From the NCBI GenBank assembly GCA_012513875.1, contig JAAZBI010000064.1:1-42845 (forward strand): a DNA stretch of 42,845 nucleotides, read 5' to 3'. A program made the position numbers and the translations under genes. Below the pieces are notes generated by a model, which did no database searches, was not told the origin of the DNA, and saw only the letters and a list, made by a program, of their open reading frames with translations. The DNA is from Mollicutes bacterium (GTDB lineage Bacteria > Bacillota_I > Bacilli_A > RF39 > UBA660). Positions 24,601-33,363 of this stretch are shown here, in pieces (the stretch's first letter is position 1; the number at the start of each line of letters is the position of its first letter).

Positions 24601-27600
24601 TGATTGATGTAGATAAATTAAGTGCTATAAAAATCGCCATTGCCTCACCTGAAAAGATTAGAGAATGGTCACATGGAGAAATAAAAAAACCAGAGACTAT
24701 TAACTATCGTACTTTAAAACCTGAAAGAGATGGTCTTTTCTGTGAAAAGATCTTTGGACCAAGTAAAGATTACGAATGTTCTTGTGGAAAATATAAAAAA
24801 ATCAGATACAAAGGAATTATTTGTGATAAATGTGGTGTTGAAGTAACAAAAGCTAAAGTTAGAAGAGAAAGAATGGGCCACATTGAACTTGCTACTCCAG
24901 TTTCTCATATTTGGTTTTTTAAAGGTACTCCATCAAGAATGGGTATGTTATTAGATATGTCACCTAGAGATTTGGAAGAAGTATTATATTTTGTATCTTA
25001 TGTAGTTATCGATGCAGGAATAACTCCTTTACAAAAGAAACAAACTTTATCAGATCGTGAATATCATGCTTATTATGAAAAATATGGCGAAGGTTTTCAA
25101 GTTGGTATGGGAGCTGAAGCGATTAAAACATTATTAAAAGAATTAGATTTACAAAAAGAAATTGAAGATATTAATAGTGAATTAGTTGAAGCTCAAGGTC
25201 AAAAGAAAATAAGATTACTAAAAAGATTAGAAGTTTTAGATTCATTTTATCAATCAGGAAATAAACCAGAATGGATTATTTTAGATGCAGTTCCAGTTTT
25301 GCCTCCAGAATTAAGACCAATGATTCAATTAGATGGCGGTCGTTTTGCAACTAGTGATTTAAATGATTTATATAGAAGAGTAATTAATCGTAATAATCGA
25401 TTAAAAAAATTAATTGATTTAAATGCTCCTTCTATTATCGTTCGTAATGAAAAGAGAATGTTACAAGAAGCTGTAGATGCATTATTTGATAATGGTAGAA
25501 GAGGTAGAAATGTAACAGGAGCAAATAATAGACCATTAAAATCTTTAAGTAATATGTTAAAAGGTAAACAAGGACGTTTTCGTCAACATTTACTTGGAAG
25601 ACGTGTTGATTATTCAGGTAGATCAGTTATTGTAGCAGGACCAAGCTTAAAAATGTATCAATGTGGGCTTCCTAAAGAAATGGCTTTAGAGTTATTTAAA
25701 CCACATGTTATTAGAGAATTAGTAAAAAGAGAAATTATTCACAATATTAAATCAGCTAAGAAAATGATTGAAAATAAAAATGAAAAAGTTTGGGATATAG
25801 TTGAGGATGTAATTAAAGAACATCCAGTATTATTAAATAGAGCTCCAACTCTACATAGATTAGGTATTCAAGCTTTTGAACCTATATTAGTAAGTGGACG
25901 CGCTATTAGATTACACCCATTAGTAACTACAGCATTTAATGCTGACTTTGATGGTGACCAAATGGCAGTTCATGTTCCTTTATCAGAAGAAGCAAAAGCT
26001 GAAGCTAGAGTTTTAATGTTAGGAGCAAATAATATTTTAAATCCTAAAGATGGTAAACCAATCATTACTCCAACTCAAGATATGGTTTTAGGTAATTTTT
26101 ATCTTACTATTGAAAAACCAAGTGTTAATGAAGGAAGAATTTTTGTTGATCCAAACGAAGCTTTAATGGAATATGAAAGAAGCAATATTGAATTACATAC
26201 AAGAATAATTCTTCCAGTAAAATCTTTTAAACATAAAGTTTTTATTGAGGAAATGAAAAACAAATATTTAATAACAACAGTTGGTAAAATAAAATTAAAT
26301 GAAATTTTACCTGATACTTTCCAGTATATAAATGAAGCTACTACGGTTAACATTGAAGGAATAACACCTAGTATTTATTTCTTAAATAATTTATTAAATA
26401 TTAAGGAAGATTTACAAAAGGTGCCTTATTCTAAACCATTTAGTAGTAAAGATTTAGAAAAAATAATCGCTCAAATCTTTAAAAGATATAAAACTACTGA
26501 AACGTCAATTATGTTAGATAAATTAAAAGATTTAGGATTTAAGTATTCAACTAAATCAGGTATTACTTTTGCTATTAGTGATATAGTAACAAGTAAAAAC
26601 AAGTTAAAAATATTAGAAGATAGCCAAACAGCAGTTGAAAACATTAACAAACAATATAAGAGAGGTTTAATCACTGAAACAGAAAAATATGCTAATGTTA
26701 TCGATACTTGGTCAAAAGCTAAAAAACAAATTACTGATGAATTGAGTTCTTATGCTAAAGATAATTATACTAATCCAGTATTTATTATGATGAATTCTAA
26801 AGCTCGTGGTAGTATTGCACAATTTACTCAATTAGCAGGAATGCGCGGATTGATGGCTAAACCTGGTGGAGGAGAAGTTGAAATCCCAGTTAAATCTTCA
26901 TTTAGAGATGGTTTAACAGTTTCAGAATTTTTCTTATCAGGACATGCTTCTAGAAAAGGTTCAGCAGATACAGCGTTAAAAACAGCTGACTCTGGATATT
27001 TAACTAGAAGATTAGTAGATGTTGTTCAAGATATTATCGTTAGAGAAGATGATTGTAAGACAAGTCAAGGTGTTGTTGTTCGTGATTTTACAGATGAAAA
27101 ATTAGGAACAGTAGATATAATTGAAAAATTATATAATCGTATTTTAGGAAGATATACAAATAAAAAAGTTATTGATCCTAATACGAAAGAAGTTATTGTT
27201 GAAAAAGATGTTTTAATAACAGAAAATATTGCAGAAAAAATTGAAAAAGCTGGTGTTAAAGCAGTTGAAATTAGAAACATTTTAACTTGTAAAGCAACTA
27301 ATGGTGTTTGTCAAAAATGTTATGGTCGTAACTTAGCAACTGGTAATCTTGTAGAAATTGGTGAAGCAGTAGGTATTATGGCAGCTCAATCAATTGGAGA
27401 ACCAGGAACACAATTAACGATGAGAACATTCCATACAGGCGGTGTAGCTGGTGGAGCCGATATTACATTAGGTTTACCACGTGTTCAAGAATTATTTGAA
27501 GCTCGTATTCCGAAAGGTAAAGCAACTATTGCAGAAATTTCTGGTACAGTAGCTAAAATTGAAAATGCTAATGGTCGTTATAAAGTAATTATTGAAAACA

Positions 27601-28235
27601 ATATTACAGCTAAAGAACATTTAACTAATTATGGAATTAAATTAAGAGTAAGTGAAGGAACTGAAGTAAATGCAGGAGATAGACTTACAGAAGGAAATAT
27701 TAGTCCAAAAGAATTGTTAGCAGTAACAGATCCATTTACAGTTCAAGAATATATTCTTAAAGAAATTCAAAAGATATATTCAACTCAAGGTGTTGAAATA
27801 TCTGATAAACATATTGAAGTTATTGCCCGTCGAATGATTTCTAGAATAAAAGTTGTCGATACTGGTGATACAGACTTAATTAATGGTAAAACAATATCAT
27901 TAAAAGAATTTACCGAAGCTAATAAAAAAGTAATTTTAGAAGACAAGAGTCCGGCAACGGGAAGACCTGTTTTATTAGGAATTACTAAAGCTTCATTAGA
28001 AACTGATTCATTCTTATCAGCGGCATCTTTCCAAGAAACAACAAGAATTTTAACTGATGCAGCAATGAAGGGTAAGATTGATAAATTAACTGGATTAAAA
28101 GAGAACGTTATTATTGGAAAACTTATTCCAGCTGGAACAGGAGCTAAAAAATATTCTGAAGTAGACTATAGTCTAGAAAGAGAATTTATGGATGCTGATC
28201 CACTTGATGTTCTTGAAGAATCTTTAATGGAATAA
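24600..28235 (+). CDS. rpoC: RNA polymerase subunit beta'
   Basis: 1211 residues. Zinc site C-S-C-G...C-D-K-C near 60-78, catalytic NADFDGDQ with Asp449, Asp451 and Asp453, RGLMAKPGGGEVEIPV, and the second zinc cluster CKATNGVCQKCYGRNL near 900. AQSIGEPGTQLTMRTFHTGG marks the trigger loop region. RBS GGAGAGGGGG inside the rpoB end. Ends at a strong terminator. Confidence 0.98.
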   Translation: MIDVDKLSAIKIAIASPEKIREWSHGEIKKPETINYRTLKPERDGLFCEKIFGPSKDYECSCGKYKKIRYKGIICDKCGVEVTKAKVRRERMGHIELATPVSHIWFFKGTPSRMGMLLDMSPRDLEEVLYFVSYVVIDAGITPLQKKQTLSDREYHAYYEKYGEGFQVGMGAEAIKTLLKELDLQKEIEDINSELVEAQGQKKIRLLKRLEVLDSFYQSGNKPEWIILDAVPVLPPELRPMIQLDGGRFATSDLNDLYRRVINRNNRLKKLIDLNAPSIIVRNEKRMLQEAVDALFDNGRRGRNVTGANNRPLKSLSNMLKGKQGRFRQHLLGRRVDYSGRSVIVAGPSLKMYQCGLPKEMALELFKPHVIRELVKREIIHNIKSAKKMIENKNEKVWDIVEDVIKEHPVLLNRAPTLHRLGIQAFEPILVSGRAIRLHPLVTTAFNADFDGDQMAVHVPLSEEAKAEARVLMLGANNILNPKDGKPIITPTQDMVLGNFYLTIEKPSVNEGRIFVDPNEALMEYERSNIELHTRIILPVKSFKHKVFIEEMKNKYLITTVGKIKLNEILPDTFQYINEATTVNIEGITPSIYFLNNLLNIKEDLQKVPYSKPFSSKDLEKIIAQIFKRYKTTETSIMLDKLKDLGFKYSTKSGITFAISDIVTSKNKLKILEDSQTAVENINKQYKRGLITETEKYANVIDTWSKAKKQITDELSSYAKDNYTNPVFIMMNSKARGSIAQFTQLAGMRGLMAKPGGGEVEIPVKSSFRDGLTVSEFFLSGHASRKGSADTALKTADSGYLTRRLVDVVQDIIVREDDCKTSQGVVVRDFTDEKLGTVDIIEKLYNRILGRYTNKKVIDPNTKEVIVEKDVLITENIAEKIEKAGVKAVEIRNILTCKATNGVCQKCYGRNLATGNLVEIGEAVGIMAAQSIGEPGTQLTMRTFHTGGVAGGADITLGLPRVQELFEARIPKGKATIAEISGTVAKIENANGRYKVIIENNITAKEHLTNYGIKLRVSEGTEVNAGDRLTEGNISPKELLAVTDPFTVQEYILKEIQKIYSTQGVEISDKHIEVIARRMISRIKVVDTGDTDLINGKTISLKEFTEANKKVILEDKSPATGRPVLLGITKASLETDSFLSAASFQETTRILTDAAMKGKIDKLTGLKENVIIGKLIPAGTGAKKYSEVDYSLEREFMDADPLDVLEESLME

Positions 28236-28259
28236 AAAAAGGGAGTTTTCTCCCTTTTT
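28236..28259 (+). terminator. Terminator of rpoBC
   Basis: AAAAAGGGAG tttt CTCCCTTTTT, a perfect 10-bp stem. Confidence 0.85.
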
Positions 28260-28260
28260 C

Positions 28261-28289
28261 TTGCTAAATCATATAAAATATGATAAATT
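28261..28289 (+). promoter_or_regulatory. Promoter of secG
   Basis: TTGCTA (28261-28266), 17-base spacer, extended TGa-TAAATT (28284-28289). Confidence 0.55.
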
Positions 28290-28317
28290 ATGTATAGCAC
28301 TTGAGAGGAAGATGAAG

Positions 28318-28530
28318 ATGGAAGTTTTATTAATTATAGTATCAGTAACTTTGATTGCAATCGTTTTATTACAAAGTGGAAAAGCTGAAGGAACTGCTCA
28401 ATCAATATTGGGCGGCAATTCTAACTTATTCGCTAATCGTAAAGAACGAGGCGGAGAGTTATTTATAAGTAGATTTACAATGTTAATTGGAATGTTATTT
28501 TTCTTTTTATGTCTATTTTTATCATTTTAA
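28318..28530 (+). CDS. secG: Preprotein translocase subunit SecG
   Basis: 70 residues. Two membrane helices flanking the signature VLLQSGKAEGTAQSILGG. Start at ATG 28318 because GAGAGG is 8-9 bases upstream; ATG 28312 is too near the RBS. Heads the conserved secG-rnr-smpB-ssrA set. Confidence 0.9.
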   Translation: MEVLLIIVSVTLIAIVLLQSGKAEGTAQSILGGNSNLFANRKERGGELFISRFTMLIGMLFFFLCLFLSF

Positions 28531-28533
28531 GAG

Positions 28534-28560
28534 AAAAGACTTTTTTATAAGTCTTTTTTA
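28534..28560 (+). terminator. Terminator after secG
   Basis: AAAAGACTT (28534-28542) pairs with AAGTCTTTT (28549-28557), T run follows. Confidence 0.7.
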
Positions 28561-28590
28561 TTTTATAATGAAGTTAGGAGCGGTGTTAAA

Positions 28591-30738
28591 ATGCAAGAAA
28601 AAATCATAGAGAAGTTAAAAAAAATAAACCGAAAAATTAGTTTAATTGATTTGATTAATGAATTAAAATTAAGCGAAGTTGAAGATATAAAACAATTTCA
28701 CGAAGAAATAATAAATTTAGAAAAAAAAGGTGAAATAATTACTAAGAAAAACAAAGTGATTATGGTTGATAAAACTAATTTAATTAAAGGAAAATTAATG
28801 GTTAATCGAAGTGGAAACTTTGGTTTTGTTGATATGGGAATGGATGTATTTGGAAAAGAAAGAGACGATATTAGAATCGAAAGAGAAGATTTTAATGGCG
28901 CAGAAAATAATGACATAGTGTTATTAGACCATGTTACTATTCGCGAAAAGACTAGGTTTAATAAAAAGTGGTATGTTCGTCAAATTATTCAAAAAGATAG
29001 TCAAAATTTAGTGGGAGAAGTAATTAGTAAAGACGGATTGTTATATGTAAAATTTGATAATTCTCGATATAATGATCTTTTGCTAGAAGAAGGAAGCCAT
29101 GGTGTTGTTTTAGGAAGCAAAGTTCAAATAAAAAGAGTAGAAGACAAAAACAATCATTTAAAAGCTGAAATTATAAAAGTAATAGGACATAAAGATGATG
29201 TTGGTATGGATGTATTATCAATCGTTTATTCTAATAACATCCCTATTGAATTTAGTCAAGAAACTTTAGATAGTTTAAAAGAAATACCTAATATGGTTTC
29301 AGAAGAAGAAATAAAAGGACGCATTGATCTTCGTGATCAAGTTATTTTCACTATTGATGGAGATGGCGCTAAAGACTTTGATGATGCTGTTCAAATTGAA
29401 AAAACAAAAAACAATACTTACTTGCTAGGAGTTCATATAGCTGATGTTAGTCATTATGTTAAAGAAGGTTCTTTTTTAGATAAAGATGCTTTTATAAGAG
29501 GAAATAGTGTTTATTTAACGGATCGAGTTATTCCAATGTTGCCTCATCTTTTATCTAATGGTATTTGTTCTTTAAATGAAGGCGTTGTTCGTTTAACTTT
29601 TTCAGTTACGATGGAAATTGATGAAGATGGTAATATTTTAGAATATAAAATTCATGAAAGTGTAATTAAATCTTCAAAAAGGATGACCTACGCTAAAGTA
29701 AATGAATTTTTAGAAAAAGGTATTGTTCCTGAAGGATATGAACAATTTACAAATAAATTACTTTTAATGAAAGAATTATCAGAAAAATTAAGAAGAAATA
29801 AAGAATCAAGAGGTTATTTAGATTTTAATAATCCAGAAATGGAAATAGAAGTTGATAGTGAAGGAAAACCAATTGCTATTTCCAAAAGAAATATGGGAAT
29901 TGGAGAAAATTTAATTGAAGATTTTATGATAGCAGCTAATGAAGCAGTAGCAACTTATGCTTCTCAAAATGATTTTCCTTTAATTTATCGTATCCATGGT
30001 TCACCAGATTATCAAAAAGTCGAAGATTTTATTAAATTATTAAATAGTTTGGGGATCAGAATAAAAGGTAGTCATAAAGAGAATCTTTCTAAAAGGATGC
30101 AACAAATTTTAAATGCAATTGAAGAAGAAAACGTTCCTGTTTTATCAAAAAGAGCTTTAATTATAATGAAAAAAGCTATTTATAGTACAGATAATATAGG
30201 GCATTTTGGATTAGGTTTAACTGATTATGCTCATTTTACATCTCCAATTAGGAGATATCCAGATTTAATGGTTCATCGTTCTTTGAAAGCAGCATTAAGT
30301 ATAAAAGGTTATAATAAAAAATATTTAAAAACAGAATTACAAAATATAGCAAATCATACTTCTTTAACTGAAGCTAATTCAGTTAATTGCGAGAGAGATG
30401 TAGAAAAAATTAAATCAGCTGAATACATGGAAAAACATATTGGTGAAGATTTTGAAGCGTGGATAGTAAATGTTGGAAGAGAAGGAATTTGGGTTCAATT
30501 AGATAACTTAATTGAAGGATTAATTCGTATGAGAGAAATAGGCAATGACTATTTTGAATTAAATGAAGAAATGCAATATGTAAAAGCTCGAAGATCAGGA
30601 GTGATGTATCGAATTGGTCAAAGAATTAAAGTGACTTTAGTTGGTTCATCTAAGGAAAGTGGCGAAATTGATTTTATTTTAACAAAAAATAATGTTAAAA
30701 GAGGCGATGAAAATGGAAATATTAAACAAAAAAGCTAA
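28591..30738 (+). CDS. rnr: Ribonuclease R
   Basis: 715 residues. 3'-5' hydrolytic exoribonuclease. Order: N-terminal winged helix, cold-shock domains (SGNFGFVDMG near 75), RNB catalytic domain with IDGDGAKDFDDAVQIE (metal Asp cluster near 254-263), YAHFTSPIRRYPDLMVHR, and a C-terminal S1 domain (about 625-710). Works with SmpB-tmRNA in degrading non-stop messages. RBS TTAGGAG. smpB overlaps its 3' end by 26 bases. Confidence 0.96.
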   Translation: MQEKIIEKLKKINRKISLIDLINELKLSEVEDIKQFHEEIINLEKKGEIITKKNKVIMVDKTNLIKGKLMVNRSGNFGFVDMGMDVFGKERDDIRIEREDFNGAENNDIVLLDHVTIREKTRFNKKWYVRQIIQKDSQNLVGEVISKDGLLYVKFDNSRYNDLLLEEGSHGVVLGSKVQIKRVEDKNNHLKAEIIKVIGHKDDVGMDVLSIVYSNNIPIEFSQETLDSLKEIPNMVSEEEIKGRIDLRDQVIFTIDGDGAKDFDDAVQIEKTKNNTYLLGVHIADVSHYVKEGSFLDKDAFIRGNSVYLTDRVIPMLPHLLSNGICSLNEGVVRLTFSVTMEIDEDGNILEYKIHESVIKSSKRMTYAKVNEFLEKGIVPEGYEQFTNKLLLMKELSEKLRRNKESRGYLDFNNPEMEIEVDSEGKPIAISKRNMGIGENLIEDFMIAANEAVATYASQNDFPLIYRIHGSPDYQKVEDFIKLLNSLGIRIKGSHKENLSKRMQQILNAIEEENVPVLSKRALIIMKKAIYSTDNIGHFGLGLTDYAHFTSPIRRYPDLMVHRSLKAALSIKGYNKKYLKTELQNIANHTSLTEANSVNCERDVEKIKSAEYMEKHIGEDFEAWIVNVGREGIWVQLDNLIEGLIRMREIGNDYFELNEEMQYVKARRSGVMYRIGQRIKVTLVGSSKESGEIDFILTKNNVKRGDENGNIKQKS

Positions 30739-31156
30739 TTATGATTATTTTATTGAAGAAACTTATGAAGCTGGAATAGTTTTAACAGGTACAGAGATAA
30801 AATCAATTAGAAATGGTAGTGCTAATTTAAAAGATAGTTATGCTATTATTAAAAAAGATGAAATCTTTCTACTTAATATGCATATTTCTTTTTACAAAGA
30901 GGGAGATCGTTTGAACCATCAAGAAACCAGAACCAGAAAATTGTTACTTCATAAAAATCAAATTTTAAAACTAAAAGAAAAGACAGATCAAGAAGGATAT
31001 ACTTTGGTTCCTTTAAAATTATATTTTAAGGAAAACAAAGCAAAAATTCTTTTAGGTATTGGAAAAGGTAAAAAGAATTATGATAAGAGACAAGTTATAA
31101 AAGAAAGAGATATTAAGTTAAGCGTTGCTAGAGAATCGAAATATCAAATAAAATAA
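30713..31156 (+). CDS. smpB: SsrA-binding protein SmpB
   Basis: 147 residues. Begins EILNKKANYDYFIEETYEAGIVLTGTEIKSIR and ends YDKRQVIKERD...; both are SmpB hallmarks. Brings tmRNA to stalled ribosomes. GAGG at 30701-30704 is 8 bases before this ATG; ATG 30707 is too close. ssrA lies 460 bases downstream, split off by a minus-strand gene. Confidence 0.95.
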   Translation: MEILNKKANYDYFIEETYEAGIVLTGTEIKSIRNGSANLKDSYAIIKKDEIFLLNMHISFYKEGDRLNHQETRTRKLLLHKNQILKLKEKTDQEGYTLVPLKLYFKENKAKILLGIGKGKKNYDKRQVIKERDIKLSVARESKYQIK

Positions 31157-31177
31157 AAAAGAGCTAAGCTCTTTTTT
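31155..31177. terminator. Bidirectional terminator between smpB and the minus-strand gene
   Basis: AAAAAAGAG / CTCTTTTTT around a CTAAG loop gives T runs on both strands, serving convergent genes. Confidence 0.75.
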
Positions 31178-31526
31178 AAAATTCAATCTTATTATTTTTT
31201 AAAGTTTTAATGATTTCTTTTTCTAAAAGTATTTTTTGATCATTAACGAGAATTTCTAAATCATTATTAACAATTTCAACTTTTTCCGCTGCAACTTGTT
31301 CTTTGTTTAAAACCACACCTAAAATAAGATTTACATTTTTCAAATAATTAAATCGATAAATTTTACGATTATTAATAAGTTTTATATCATAAATATAACT
31401 ATAGTCTTTATCTAATTTAAAGTTATTATCTTCAATAATAACAATTGGAAGAGTGTTACTATATTTAATCATATATAAAGCTTCTTCGCTAGTTACTGCA
31501 TCTAAATATAAATATTTATTATTCAT
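31176..31526 (-). CDS. Hypothetical protein, 116 aa
   Basis: I do not recognise this protein. It has no membrane span or signal peptide and no Cys; it is rich in Asn, Lys, Ile and Leu with alternating hydrophobics (YIYDIKLINNRKIYRF, VNLILGVVLNKE) that suggest a small alpha/beta fold. It looks genuine: AAGGTGAT precedes its ATG on the minus strand, a promoter is found upstream, and it ends at a shared terminator. It separates smpB from ssrA. Confidence 0.65.
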   Translation of the reverse strand: MNNKYLYLDAVTSEEALYMIKYSNTLPIVIIEDNNFKLDKDYSYIYDIKLINNRKIYRFNYLKNVNLILGVVLNKEQVAAEKVEIVNNDLEILVNDQKILLEKEIIKTLKNNKIEF

Positions 31527-31543
31527 AATATCACCTTAACTAT

Positions 31544-31572
31544 ATTGTAAAGTAAAAATAGAATTAAAACAA
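31544..31572 (-). promoter_or_regulatory. Promoter of the minus-strand hypothetical gene
   Basis: On the minus strand TTGTTT (31572-31567), 17 bases, TACAAT (31549-31544). Divergent from the ssrA promoter, 5 bases away. Confidence 0.55.
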
Positions 31573-31576
31573 TAAA

Positions 31577-31605
31577 TTTACACTTTTCTAAAGATGTGCT
31601 ATAAT
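31577..31605 (+). promoter_or_regulatory. Promoter of ssrA
   Basis: TTTACA (31577-31582), 17-base spacer, extended TGc-TATAAT (31600-31605); start predicted a few bases before the mature 5' end at 31616. Confidence 0.8.
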
Positions 31606-31615
31606 TCTATGACAA

Positions 31616-31958
31616 GGGGCTGTTTGGTTTCGACAGAAATAATAAGGCTTAGATGGCAAGTCGTAGGTATGCGTTAAATCCATCAGTTTAATAACTGGAA
31701 ATAATAAATTAGCATTCGCTGCTTAATAAAATAATGGCGAGCTTTTTCTGTTTTCTTTCTCACAGAAAATATTAAGAGCGCATTAAAGTGAGATATATTA
31801 TTTTCTTTGTTTAGGAGAAATAATGAAAATAACTAAACTAGTTAATGATTGGTTGTTAATTGCTATAATTATTAATGAATTTAAACAATTAACTAAGCTT
31901 GTAGAAGTCTTCGATTTTATGTTTTTGGACAGGGGTTCAATTCCCCTCAGCTCCACCA
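31616..31958 (+). ncRNA. ssrA: Transfer-messenger RNA
   Basis: 5' GGGGCTGTTTGGTTTCGACA and 3' end GGGGTTCAATTCCCCTCAGC followed by TCCACCA are the tRNA-like half; GGGGCTG pairs with CAGCTCC as acceptor stem, and CCA is encoded. The tag frame at 31697-31726 reads GGA AAT AAT AAA TTA GCA TTC GCT GCT TAA, so the tag is A-GNNKLAFAA with the first Ala from the charged tmRNA. It ends AFAA rather than the common ALAA. The resume codon is inferred from frame and tag length. Rescues stalled ribosomes with SmpB. Confidence 0.95.
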
Positions 31959-31971
31959 AAAATATGTTTTT

Positions 31972-32000
31972 AAAACCACTTTATGTAAAGTGGTTTTATT
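31972..32000 (+). terminator. Terminator of ssrA
   Basis: AAAACCACTTTA tg TAAAGTGGTTTT, a 12-bp stem whose right arm supplies the Ts. Confidence 0.8.
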
Positions 32001-32070
32001 GTGCTTAACAAATTTTAGCAATAAAAGAAGGTTTATAAACATATATTTTGTTTTAATTTTTTAAAATTTA

Positions 32071-32079
32071 TGATAAAAT
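32071..32079 (+). promoter_or_regulatory. Extended -10 element upstream of the ORF remnant
   Basis: TGaTAAAAT, with only TTTTAA (32051-32056) at 17-base spacing. It would transcribe 32100-33330. Confidence 0.4.
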
Positions 32080-32108
32080 AAATAAGAGAATAGGAAAAAT
32101 TAAGCAAT

Positions 32109-32399
32109 ATTAAAAAAAGTTATAATGGAACTCAAATAATTTATACCGGATATGCTGCGAAGGAAACAACTACAGCTCAAAGATGGGAAACTCTTGAAAT
32201 ATCAAACGGTGGAAATCCAGAAGTTGTATTACAAGGCAGAACATTAGGAACTGTAGATGATGGTATAAGAATTTATTTATATGAAGAAACGTATTATCAA
32301 TGGCAAACTGGATTTTCAAAAATTGTAGATGAAGATTACAGATTAAAATTCATTAAAAACGGTTGGACGCTTGGGATGACTGAGGTAACCGGGTTTTGA
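32109..32399 (+). pseudogene. Start-less ORF remnant downstream of ssrA
   Basis: An open frame of 96 codons with good amino-acid composition (ETTTAQRWETLEIS, VVLQGRTLGTVDDGIRIYLY, GWTLGMTEVTGF) but no ATG, GTG or TTG near its 5' end and an in-frame TAG at 32091. Bases are visibly richer in G and C (for example 32361-32395) than neighbours. Bases 32113-32133 duplicate the start of rsmI exactly. I read it as the 3' part of a lost or truncated gene; a non-standard ATT start at 32109 is possible but has no proper RBS. No family recognised. Confidence 0.5.
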
Positions 32400-32473
32400 T
32401 GGAAATATTAATTAAATTAATAATGAGTATAATTATGTTGTTCTATATATCCTTTGTTTTGAATTGGAGATAA
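32399..32473 (+). CDS. Tiny hydrophobic ORF, 24 aa
   Basis: Starts in the TGATG overlap with the upstream stop and reads MEILIKLIMSIIMLFYISF then VLNWR, nearly all membrane-spanning. It has no separate RBS, so it would depend on translational coupling. Its end carries the GGAGA used by the next gene. It may be a real small membrane protein or chance. Confidence 0.3.
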   Translation: MEILIKLIMSIIMLFYISFVLNWR

Positions 32474-32474
32474 T

Positions 32475-33257
32475 ATGAAAAATAGTAAAAAAAACATTAA
32501 TTTTATGTTAATTTCAGCAATTGCTTCTGTTATAGTGGTTTTATTACACATTGATTCCCAATATCCTAATGGGTTAGGTATACAAAGAGCTGCTTTTGAT
32601 TATGTATGGTTTAGTGTATATGTTTATACAAGCTCGACATTTTTAGTTGCAGCAACACTGATTTTAATATTATCGTGCAAAAAAATTCATGATTTATATC
32701 ATTCGGGTATGATTAAGAATATGATTCAACGTGAAACTTTTCTAAATATTAAGAAAAATTATTTATTTAAGACGTGGCAAAGTAGTTTTTTTCTATATCC
32801 TACATTTTTAATATTTACATATATTATTTGTTTCGTGGTTTTTCTTGATAAAGGAGTAGGAATTAATCTTACTACGACTGGCCCAATGTATAATTCGTTT
32901 TTAATTCTTCTTAGAGCTTGTATGACGACCATTTTATATTCAGTTATAGTTTTTAATATAACATTAATAGTTTCTAAAAGAATGAAGAATTTTGCGCTGA
33001 CTACAATTTTATCATTTATTATAATTTTGATATATGCAGCAATATCCCAACTTGTTTTTTATAAAACTTTTACAATATTTTTCTCAGAACAATTTGCTAA
33101 AGGATTTGATTTGATCAATGGTCTAATTTTTGGATTTGGTAGTACAACAGCAATTTTTATTCATGGTTTATTTTTGGTAATTATAACCACTTTAATATTA
33201 AATAAGATTTATAAAGAACCTAATGAGGTGGTTTTAAATTATGAAAATCAAAACTAA
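32475..33257 (+). CDS. Polytopic membrane protein, ABC-2-permease-like, unknown function
   Basis: 260 residues with about six hydrophobic spans (roughly 10-25, 48-68, 110-128, 145-168, 177-197, 220-245). The layout, with a cytoplasmic loop after span 2 (SGMIKNMIQRETFLNIKKNY), resembles ABC-2 type permeases of peptide or antibiotic exporters, but no ATPase gene is nearby. RBS TTGGAGA 4 bases upstream. It lies in a variable-looking island behind ssrA, so function could be immunity, export or none. No specific family claimed. Confidence 0.65.
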   Translation: MKNSKKNINFMLISAIASVIVVLLHIDSQYPNGLGIQRAAFDYVWFSVYVYTSSTFLVAATLILILSCKKIHDLYHSGMIKNMIQRETFLNIKKNYLFKTWQSSFFLYPTFLIFTYIICFVVFLDKGVGINLTTTGPMYNSFLILLRACMTTILYSVIVFNITLIVSKRMKNFALTTILSFIIILIYAAISQLVFYKTFTIFFSEQFAKGFDLINGLIFGFGSTTAIFIHGLFLVIITTLILNKIYKEPNEVVLNYENQN

Positions 33258-33330
33258 TGAAAAAATGTCTATGTTAATTTTTTTTGGTATAATTGTCAGT
33301 ATTATTGGATTATCTATATTAAATCTTTAA
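33241..33330 (+). CDS. Small membrane protein, 29 aa
   Basis: MKIKTNEKMSMLIFFGIIVS then a hydrophobic end IIGLSILNL: a short charged start and one membrane span. GAGGTGG (33225-33231) is 9 bases upstream, a good RBS, and the ORF overlaps the preceding gene by 17 bases. A terminator follows at once. No family recognised. Confidence 0.5.
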   Translation: MKIKTNEKMSMLIFFGIIVSIIGLSILNL

Positions 33331-33334
33331 TTTT

Positions 33335-33363
33335 AAAAAAAGCAGTTATTTAACTGCTTTTTT
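33335..33363. terminator. Bidirectional terminator between the island and the FemAB gene
   Basis: AAAAAAGCAGTT attt AACTGCTTTTTT; the minus-strand gene's stop lies inside it. Confidence 0.8.

Noticed and set aside
31823..32008. 61-aa plus-strand ORF downstream of the tmRNA tag
   Set aside because: It lies within the tmRNA 3' half and its terminator, so it is a shadow of the RNA gene.
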